From DATKCN01 sp035513175 (GTDB lineage Bacteria > Chloroflexota > Chloroflexia > Thermomicrobiales > CFX8): 19,783 nt of DNA. The stretch lies in assembly GCA_035513175.1 (NCBI GenBank), contig DATKCN010000105.1:1-19783 (forward strand), written 5' to 3'. Positions 15,701-19,783 of this stretch are shown here, one piece after another. The stretch's first letter is position 1; every line of letters begins with the position of its first letter. A model generated the notes under the pieces. It made no database searches and was not told the origin of the DNA. It worked only from the letters and a program-made list of their open reading frames with translations. Position numbers and translations under genes: made by a program.

Positions 15701-15941
15701 GGAACGGATACAACGGGATGTGGGTGGCGTCCTCGAAGCATGCTCCGCGCACAACCAGAAATTCGGCGCGTGACGCTGCCTCCGTCGCGAACTCGAGAAC
15801 GTGTGTCTTGCCAATTCCGGGTTCGCCGGAAAGCAGCAACGCGCAACCCTGCCCTGCGCGAGCCGAATCGAGCAAGGCCTCGATGCGCGTCGCCTCCAGG
15901 CCACGTCCGGCCGGGGCGAGCGCCTGAGCGATTCCGGTCAC
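12783..15941 (-). CDS. Large ATPase-LuxR transcriptional regulator (LAL-type)
   Basis: This 1052-residue regulator resembles the LAL/MalT-like group of STAND ATPases. The N-terminus carries a Walker A GEPGIGKT (residues 39-46) and Walker B LLDDLQWAD (151-159). A long alanine- and arginine-rich helical middle, probably TPR-like, follows. The C-terminus is a LuxR/GerE helix-turn-helix (LTSREIEVLRLVSSGLPNRDIADRLFISEKTVARHL, about 992-1027). Such proteins bind ATP and an inducer, then oligomerise on DNA. The GTG start (15941) overlaps the stop of the ferredoxin gene as GTGA; a longer open frame to 16121 would cover the ferredoxin and is rejected. A likely target is the palindrome at 16188-16220 upstream of the ferredoxin, but this is inference. 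Confidence 0.9.
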   Translation of the reverse strand: MTGIAQALAPAGRGLEATRIEALLDSARAGQGCALLLSGEPGIGKTHVLEFATEAASRAEFLVVRGACFEDATHIPLYPFRDVTRGLGLALAGDVYGGLESVPALSALAPDLAAARTRASDFSDMEQRDMLFDAVLHLFRRVSAARPVAVLLDDLQWADESSILLLRQLTRSIRTLPVAIVGALRDTDVAEHGTLDRFLLDVRRERTGVHMTLRRLTREETREMASAVLEAPTERVPDSLIDVVHRESEGVPLFVEEWIRHLREEGFLRRVTDSSWGFDTARGLSAPRAVRNVIAERLARLEPATRATLEILAVAGWLGSAHLLHEVAAEADLTSDAVDAALDDAARRRLIAPAASPELENPAHALAFTHEQIRHVILSELRRSLRVALHLAVAEAVAADGAVRADQAGTLAHHFARGGDSARAIEYTLRAAEDARRRFAPNDAVRHYSTALDLLATSGGSFDGAEDDATQVIRVLFELEELYSELGDDERRSDVIERLRASVDASAGRRLRFKLAVREARRWVDAGDSLAARERAAEALRLAGADRAEAVDAHLAMCEACVGRRLGVPSPLLDPAADLIRAEEALTAARDFAETAGDAGLVARIDQELGVLIWGSARPEDEDLAERSRTLLTSALQTYRVVGDRKREVTALIALAYRRPTAASDENLSHVDSYVSFLEEIRRLRVAEHRLTRTIERPRSEALALLSIHLFCRTNGWYEIAIDRGARALEWAMEARDERIALIARTGLSETERLIGRGARALGLAETALASLEHRDAEMPSLEGLRDSVLEALAAAHASVGIRARAEQLARERVESANSTGQAASIAASLAGLAEALESLGSDAAAVDAAHEALRHSLTLTGNITTDIRAETVLARIALKHGSARQALGFSTAATGKVSQRETPLAWLRVASRLAHGLALEASGHHDDAVDEVAEAHELVSRIATRITDSSLRATYLSRSELAAATLAAATRLGVGATVVGANSPDDRPGGLTSREIEVLRLVSSGLPNRDIADRLFISEKTVARHLTNTFNKIDAQSRTQAAAWAYRNGIV

Positions 15942-16147
15942 GGATACAGCTGCTCTCCATCGTCGTTTTCGAGCACGATCGCTTCGGTCGGACACATCTC
16001 CGCCGCCAGCCAGAGCGTGTCTTCGCTGACCGTGTCGGGCGACAGCAGTCGCGCCTTGCCGTCCGTGTCGAGGATAAACACCGTCGGCGCGCTGACGACG
16101 CAATTCTCCGCCGAGACACACTTTTCACGGTCAATTCGCACTTTCAA
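15938..16147 (-). CDS. Small single-cluster ferredoxin (CxxAxxC type)
   Basis: This 69-residue ferredoxin has Cys10, Cys16 and Cys52-Pro53 (CVSAENC and MCPTEA), a single-cluster type that likely binds [3Fe-4S] or a labile [4Fe-4S], with Ala13 where a fourth Cys would be. It is similar in plan to the plus-strand ferredoxin at 9837 but lacks its C-terminal extension. The start is TTG (16147), supported by AGGAG 7 nt upstream and by the protein beginning with the usual KVRIDREKC; the open frame to 16294 adds an implausible basic leader. The stop overlaps the GTG of the ATPase-LuxR gene by 4 nt, so the two are probably cotranslated. It diverges from a tryptophan dioxygenase-like gene. Confidence 0.87.
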   Translation of the reverse strand: MKVRIDREKCVSAENCVVSAPTVFILDTDGKARLLSPDTVSEDTLWLAAEMCPTEAIVLENDDGEQLYP

Positions 16148-16187
16148 TCCGCGGCTCCTGACTGATGCATGGTTGGTAGACGCGCAT

Positions 16188-16220
16188 GAGGAATGATCGG
16201 ATTGTATCCGATCATTCCTC
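16188..16220. promoter_or_regulatory. Perfect 15-bp inverted repeat, candidate operator
   Basis: GAGGAATGATCGGAT (16188-16202) and ATCCGATCATTCCTC (16206-16220) are exact reverse complements with a TGT loop. The element sits 40 nt before the ferredoxin start and about 107 nt before the first ATG of the dioxygenase gene, in their shared divergent region. No T-run follows on either strand, so a Rho-independent terminator is unlikely. A symmetric regulator site serving both genes is the best reading; a hairpin in a leader transcript is possible. The ATPase-LuxR protein encoded in the same cluster is a candidate binder. Confidence 0.65.
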
Positions 16221-16316
16221 TCGCGCCATCGGGCCCTTCGTTCCGGTGTACGGGTGGTTCCCTGACGCCCGATGCGCGCCGCGCGGCGATACATAGCGCG
16301 CTTCGCGTGCTGTCAT

Positions 16317-16351
16317 AGGAGACGCAATGGACCGTCGTCGTCGAGCCGCTC
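16317..16351 (+). other. Out-of-frame ribosome site and ATG before the dioxygenase-like gene
   Basis: AGGAG (16317-16321), a 5-nt spacer and ATG (16327-16329) form an ideal translation start. The ATG frame ends at TAA 16480-16482 after 51 Arg-rich residues and does not enter the dioxygenase frame. In the dioxygenase frame the same stretch reads TVVVEPLVQACPESG without a stop, back to TAG 16316. Removing one G from the GG at 16329-16330 would join the ATG to that frame, giving MTVVVEPLVQ. This suggests a one-base insertion or sequence error near the start. Confidence 0.6.
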
Positions 16352-17215
16352 GTGCAGGCCTGTCCAGAATCGGGACTCGTCACGGCATGGTTCGCGCTAT
16401 ATCATCGGGAAGACGCGCAATGGAGCGACATCATCAGGGAAGGCATGCCATACATGGTCGCGGACGCACGAACCACTCCTAAGCAGCCGGATATCGTTCC
16501 TCGTGGCGTGCGTGGGCTGCTCGAAACGCCATACGCGGAGTACCTGAACCTCGATGCCGTCTTCGACATACAGGTAGCCGAACACGGCGCAGAAGAGCTG
16601 CATCATCCCGAGGAAGTGCTGTTCCGCACCGTCCATCTCGCCTCGGAACTGTGGTTGCGCTTCGCCGGATACGATGTAGAACGCGTCCGGGACGCGCTGG
16701 ACGCGGACGATCTGATTACGGCCCTCCGGCTGGCGCGCCGGGTCACGATGTCAATCGCCAGGGTCACCGAAGCGACCGGCATGCTCGACACCTTGGCCGC
16801 GGCCGACTACCACGTCTTCCGCGTGCACTTCGGTGGCGCCAGCGGGTTGCAGTCGCCGGGATACGCGTATCTGCGCAGGGAGTGCCGGGCGCTCACATCG
16901 CGCCTCGACACGATCGTCGGCGACGACGACGCACTGTTCGCGCTTTACACGTCCGGTCGCGGGGACTTGCGATACGACCTGTGCGAGGTGTTGCTCGATC
17001 TCGACGCATCGCTCGACCGATTCCGAACCCGGCACTTGCAGATCGCCGAGCGGTTTCTTGGGGAGATGACCGAGGGCACCGGCGGCCAGGGCATCGGTTA
17101 CTTGCGTCAGAACATCGGGTCGCGCCTGTTTCCCCGCCTCTGGGCGCTGCGCGGGCGCATCGCCAGTGACTCAGGAGCCATTGCGTACGGTTACGGCGCC
17201 TCGGACTCCCGCTAA
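16352..17215 (+). CDS. Tryptophan 2,3-dioxygenase-family haem protein
   Basis: This 287-residue protein belongs to the tryptophan/indoleamine dioxygenase superfamily, which opens the indole ring of tryptophan using haem and O2. Matches to TDO: YAEYLNLDAVFDIQ (61-74), EEVLFRTVHLASELWLRFA with His95 at the distal His position, VFRVHFGGASGLQS (155-168), and RTRHLQIAERFLGEMTEGTGGQGIGYLR with His228 at the proximal haem-ligand position. About 58 residues before YAEYL form an N-terminal extension not typical of TDO. The first in-frame start is GTG 16352, with no ribosome site; the true start may be ATG 16327 after a frameshift (see the preceding entry). No kynurenine-pathway partner gene is present, so the substrate may differ from tryptophan. 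Confidence 0.85.
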   Translation: MQACPESGLVTAWFALYHREDAQWSDIIREGMPYMVADARTTPKQPDIVPRGVRGLLETPYAEYLNLDAVFDIQVAEHGAEELHHPEEVLFRTVHLASELWLRFAGYDVERVRDALDADDLITALRLARRVTMSIARVTEATGMLDTLAAADYHVFRVHFGGASGLQSPGYAYLRRECRALTSRLDTIVGDDDALFALYTSGRGDLRYDLCEVLLDLDASLDRFRTRHLQIAERFLGEMTEGTGGQGIGYLRQNIGSRLFPRLWALRGRIASDSGAIAYGYGASDSR

Positions 17216-17341
17216 GCATTCGACATCGACGCTCCGCGCTGAGCCGCCCGGACGGACTGGTACACTTCCGATCCGGCGGCGCGCGTTGTGACGCCAGGAG
17301 TCTGACTCGCAGACGACGCACCAAAGGATCCAGCAAAGCAC

Positions 17342-18406
17342 ATGACACGCATGCACCGGCTCTCCGGCTTGTTGACGACGCTCCTGCTCGTTGGCGCGCT
17401 GCTCAGCGCCTGCGGCTCAGACGATGACCCCACCGCCACGGTCGCCCAGCAAACGCCCGAGTCTTCGGGCGCGAGCCTGACCGAGGTCGTCGTCGGGTAC
17501 GTCCCCGTCCTGATCTACGCGCCGGTTATTCTCGCCAAGGAGAAGGGCTACTTCGAAGCTCAGGGGCTCGATGTCACCCTGGAGCCGCTGGCGGGTGGCT
17601 CCGACATGGTCGTGCTGACCGCGAACGGCGATTACAACATCGGCATCGGGGGGACCGGGCCGGCGTACTTCAATGCGGCGCAGCGGGGCATCGACCTCAA
17701 GATCATCGGTCCGCTGCACTTCGAGCGCGAGCCACAGGCAACCCCTCTGATGGTGTCGAAGGCACGCTATGACACTGGCGAGCTTACCAGCGTCTCTGAC
17801 CTGGCCGGCAGGAAGGTGTCGGTGAATGCTCGCGGCGCGACCGAGTACTGGCTCGACACGGCGCTGCGCACCGAGGGACTTACGATCGAGGACGTCGACC
17901 TCCAGACGCTCGGCTTCGCCGACGTGCCGGCCGCGCTCGAATCCGGAGCCCTCGACGCCGCGATGCTGGGCGAACCGCTGGCGACACAGGCCGAGCGTAA
18001 CGGGATTGCCGTGCGTCTCGACACCGATTTTCCAGCCAATTTCCAGCCGACGTTCATCTGGGTTAACCCCGACTTCGCCCGCGATCACCCCGATCTGACG
18101 ACCGGCTTCATGGCCGGCATGATGCTCGGCTGCCGAGACCTATGGAGCGACGACTGGGATTCCGATGAGAATCTGGCCATCCTTAACCAGTACACGAACG
18201 TCCCTGCTGACCTCATTCGCGAAGCGGCGCGGACCTATTGCGAGCCGAACGGTGACGTCAGTCTCGATGATCTTGCGACATTGCAGCAGTTCTTTGCGGA
18301 CCGGGGCTTGCTGGAGTACGACGCGTTGCTCGACGTCGAGACGCTCGTCGATCGCATGTTCGCCGATCGGGCCCGCGATGAGGTCGGATCGTTCGAGTTC
18401 GACTGA
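17342..18406 (+). CDS. ABC transporter substrate-binding lipoprotein (NitT/TauT, NMT1/ThiY-like)
   Basis: This is the extracytoplasmic solute-binding protein of a NitT/TauT-type importer. Its 354 residues start with a signal sequence and lipobox LLSAC (Cys24), followed by an acidic linker. The binding domain begins VVVGYVPVLIYAPVILAKEKGYFEAQGLDVTLEP, the characteristic pattern of the SsuA/TauA/NMT1/ThiY family, with GGTGPAYFNAAQRG and DVPAALESGALDAAMLGEPLATQ also typical. Substrates in this group include sulfonates, nitrate, pyrimidine precursors of thiamine and aromatic acids; sequence alone does not decide. The ATG at 17342 lacks a close Shine-Dalgarno; ATG 17351 is an alternative. It lies 126 nt after the dioxygenase-like gene and 14 nt before the ATPase gene. 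Confidence 0.9.
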   Translation: MTRMHRLSGLLTTLLLVGALLSACGSDDDPTATVAQQTPESSGASLTEVVVGYVPVLIYAPVILAKEKGYFEAQGLDVTLEPLAGGSDMVVLTANGDYNIGIGGTGPAYFNAAQRGIDLKIIGPLHFEREPQATPLMVSKARYDTGELTSVSDLAGRKVSVNARGATEYWLDTALRTEGLTIEDVDLQTLGFADVPAALESGALDAAMLGEPLATQAERNGIAVRLDTDFPANFQPTFIWVNPDFARDHPDLTTGFMAGMMLGCRDLWSDDWDSDENLAILNQYTNVPADLIREAARTYCEPNGDVSLDDLATLQQFFADRGLLEYDALLDVETLVDRMFADRARDEVGSFEFD

Positions 18407-18420
18407 CACGGGTGGACGCG

Positions 18421-19221
18421 ATGAAAGGGCCGAACGCCACATCTGAAAAGTTGCGCGTTCACGATCTGACCGTCCAATTCCCGCTCGGGCGATCTACGCT
18501 GACTGCCGTCTCTCACATTGATCTTTCGATCGACTCCGGTGAGTTCTGCGCGGTCGTCGGCCCGTCCGGTTGCGGCAAGAGCACGCTGTTGCGCGCGATT
18601 GCCGGGCTGGCGCGGCCCGCGTCCGGAACGGTGGAGATCACCCGGGAATCAGCCGGCTCGCCGTTGCAGGCGATGGTGTTCCAGGGCCGCTCGGTCTTTC
18701 CGTGGATGACCGTGCTACGCAACGCGGCCTACGGGCTGGAAGCACGCGGCGTGCCCCGCATGGACCGCGAGCAGATTGCCGAGCGTTTGCTGCGCCAGGT
18801 CGGTCTGGGCGAATTTCTGCACGCCTATCCGGCGCAGCTATCCGAGGGCATGCGGCAACGGGTCGCGATTGCCCGCGCGTTCGCCGTCGACCCGGAGCTG
18901 TTGCTGATGGACGAGCCGTTCGGCGCGCTCGACGAACAGACACGCCTTGTGCTACAGGACGAGCTGTTGCGCATTTGGGAAGCGACGAGCAAGACGGTCG
19001 TGTTCGTGACGCACAGCATTGATGAGGCGATGATTCTCGCGGACCGCATCGTCGTGATGAGCGCCCGGCCCGGAACGATCAAGGCCGATATCAAGGTCCC
19101 GTTCCCGCGCCCGCGCACGATCGAGGCTGTTCGATCCGATCCCGCGTTCAGCTCACTCTTCCTCGACATCTGGTCGCTGTTGCGCGACGACGCCACCGCC
19201 GCGGCGAGGGCTACCGCGTGA
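18421..19221 (+). CDS. ABC transporter ATPase (SsuB/TauB/NrtD family)
   Basis: This is the ATP-binding subunit of the same importer, 266 residues. Walker A GPSGCGKST (47-55), Q-loop Gln88 in MVFQG, signature LSEGMRQR (140-147), Walker B LLLMDEPF with Asp164-Glu165, D-loop GALDE and H-loop His198 in VTHS are all intact, so it should be active. The family couples ATP hydrolysis to uptake of sulfonates, nitrate or related small anions or aromatic compounds. ATG 18421 has GGTGG 5 nt upstream; the in-frame GTG 18412 is an alternative start. Its TGA overlaps the GTG start of the permease gene as GTGA. Confidence 0.93.
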   Translation: MKGPNATSEKLRVHDLTVQFPLGRSTLTAVSHIDLSIDSGEFCAVVGPSGCGKSTLLRAIAGLARPASGTVEITRESAGSPLQAMVFQGRSVFPWMTVLRNAAYGLEARGVPRMDREQIAERLLRQVGLGEFLHAYPAQLSEGMRQRVAIARAFAVDPELLLMDEPFGALDEQTRLVLQDELLRIWEATSKTVVFVTHSIDEAMILADRIVVMSARPGTIKADIKVPFPRPRTIEAVRSDPAFSSLFLDIWSLLRDDATAAARATA

Positions 19222-19783
19222 CGACGACAAGCCGTCGGTGGCTGGCGTTGGTCCTGGCGCTGCTTGGTCCGTTCGTCGTGCTCGGCATCTGGGAGGCGCT
19301 CTCGCGCACTGGGACCATCAATCCGTTCTTCTTTCCCGCGCCGACAAGCCTGCGATCGACGGCGCTGGACCTTATTCGGACCGGTGAGCTCTGGGATCAC
19401 ACGCGGGCGAGTCTGACGCGCATCCTGGTCGGCTTCACCATTGCGGCCGCGCCTGGCGTGCTGCTGGGCGTTCTGATGGGCCTGTGGTGGCCACTGAGAG
19501 CGATGCTGACGCCCGTGGCGGCCTCAGCGTTCGCCATACCGAAGATCGCGATCCTGCCGCTGGTGATCATCATTTTTGGCATCGGCGAAACCTCCAAGAT
19601 CGCGATGGTGGCGATAAGCGTCTTCTTCCTGGTTGTCCTCAGCACGATGAGCGCCGTCATGGAAGTCGAGCAGGTGTACTTCGATGTAGCCCGCAACGCC
19701 AACGCGAGCCTGTGGCAACAGATTCTCACCGTCGCGCTTCCGGGAGCGTTGCCCGGCATCTTCACCGGCCTGCGGCTGGCGCT
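19218..19783 (+). CDS. ABC transporter permease (SsuC/TauC family), 5' part
   Basis: This is the first 188 residues of the importer's membrane subunit; the gene runs past the window. A GTG start overlaps the ATPase stop by 4 nt. Hydrophobic segments are seen at WLALVLALLGPFVVLGIWEAL, ILVGFTIAAAPGVLLGVLMG, AILPLVIIIFGIG and MVAISVFFLVVLSTM. Family traits include FFFPAPTSLRSTALDLIRTGELWDHTRASL after the first helix and the EAA-loop-like stretch EVEQVYFDVARNANASLWQQ, which contacts the ATPase. It completes the substrate-binding protein, ATPase and permease set of one operon. Confidence 0.92.
   Translation, partial: MTTTSRRWLALVLALLGPFVVLGIWEALSRTGTINPFFFPAPTSLRSTALDLIRTGELWDHTRASLTRILVGFTIAAAPGVLLGVLMGLWWPLRAMLTPVAASAFAIPKIAILPLVIIIFGIGETSKIAMVAISVFFLVVLSTMSAVMEVEQVYFDVARNANASLWQQILTVALPGALPGIFTGLRLA

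Noticed and set aside
14836..15927. Long plus-strand open frame (363 residues) opposite the ATPase-LuxR gene
   Set aside because: Ser/Arg-rich translation without motifs, typical of the antisense of a GC-rich gene. The minus strand encodes clear Walker and LuxR motifs.
15942..16121. Longer N-terminus for the ATPase-LuxR protein
   Set aside because: It would cover the ferredoxin in another frame. The GTG at 15941 overlaps the ferredoxin stop and gives a normal N-terminus.
17298..17308. Short palindrome GAGTCTGACTC before the substrate-binding protein gene
   Set aside because: Only 5-bp arms and no supporting promoter elements; too short to claim as an operator.

Overview
The window is a compact, GC-rich bacterial segment. 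Starts include GTG and TTG, many adjacent genes abut or overlap by 4-7 nt, and the surface lipoprotein carries a Pro/Thr/Ser linker. Together with the gene content (DUF3891 protein, short class I ManA, a large ATPase-LuxR regulator, NitT/TauT-type transporter) this fits an uncultured Chloroflexota bacterium, perhaps near Thermomicrobia. That placement is an inference; there is no rRNA marker here.

Layout. Positions 2-262 hold the C-terminus of a tyrosine recombinase cut by the window edge, overlapped by a secreted lipoprotein (225-1649) built from three similar beta-rich repeats. A minus-strand group (4018 to 1665) encodes a URO-D-fold protein, a degenerate receiver-like protein and an M55 D-aminopeptidase (DppA). 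Divergent from it is a metallo-beta-lactamase-fold hydrolase (4228-4923). A small membrane protein (minus) and NH3-dependent NAD synthetase nadE (5707-6438) follow.

Positions 9706 to 6547 (minus) form a tightly coupled operon: a [2Fe-2S] subunit and an FAD/BFD-type [2Fe-2S] subunit of the HcnA/HcnB-PDH class, then mannose-6-phosphate isomerase and two small unknown proteins. A ferredoxin (9837-10118) is divergent from it. Nicotinate phosphoribosyltransferase (pncB) faces that ferredoxin, and a dUTPase/dCTP deaminase-family gene diverges from pncB. A DUF3891 gene lies convergent to the dUTPase-family gene.

The most unusual part is 12783-17215. A small ferredoxin starting with TTG is translationally coupled (GTGA overlap) to a 1052-residue ATPase-LuxR (LAL-type) regulator. 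Divergent from these is a tryptophan 2,3-dioxygenase-family haem protein with both haem-pocket histidines and an N-terminal extension. The shared intergenic region carries a perfect 15-bp inverted repeat (16188-16220), a good operator candidate. The dioxygenase gene has a strong Shine-Dalgarno and ATG that are one base out of frame with the body, suggesting a frameshift or a sequence error at the start. Downstream is a NitT/TauT-type ABC importer (lipoprotein, ATPase, start of the permease) that runs off the window.

How the genes may work together: nadE and pncB cover two steps of NAD salvage. The two single-cluster ferredoxins each sit divergent from, or coupled to, redox-related genes. The ferredoxin-regulator-dioxygenase cluster is the best candidate for an undescribed redox or catabolic module. 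No RNA genes, CRISPR arrays or insertion sequences were seen.
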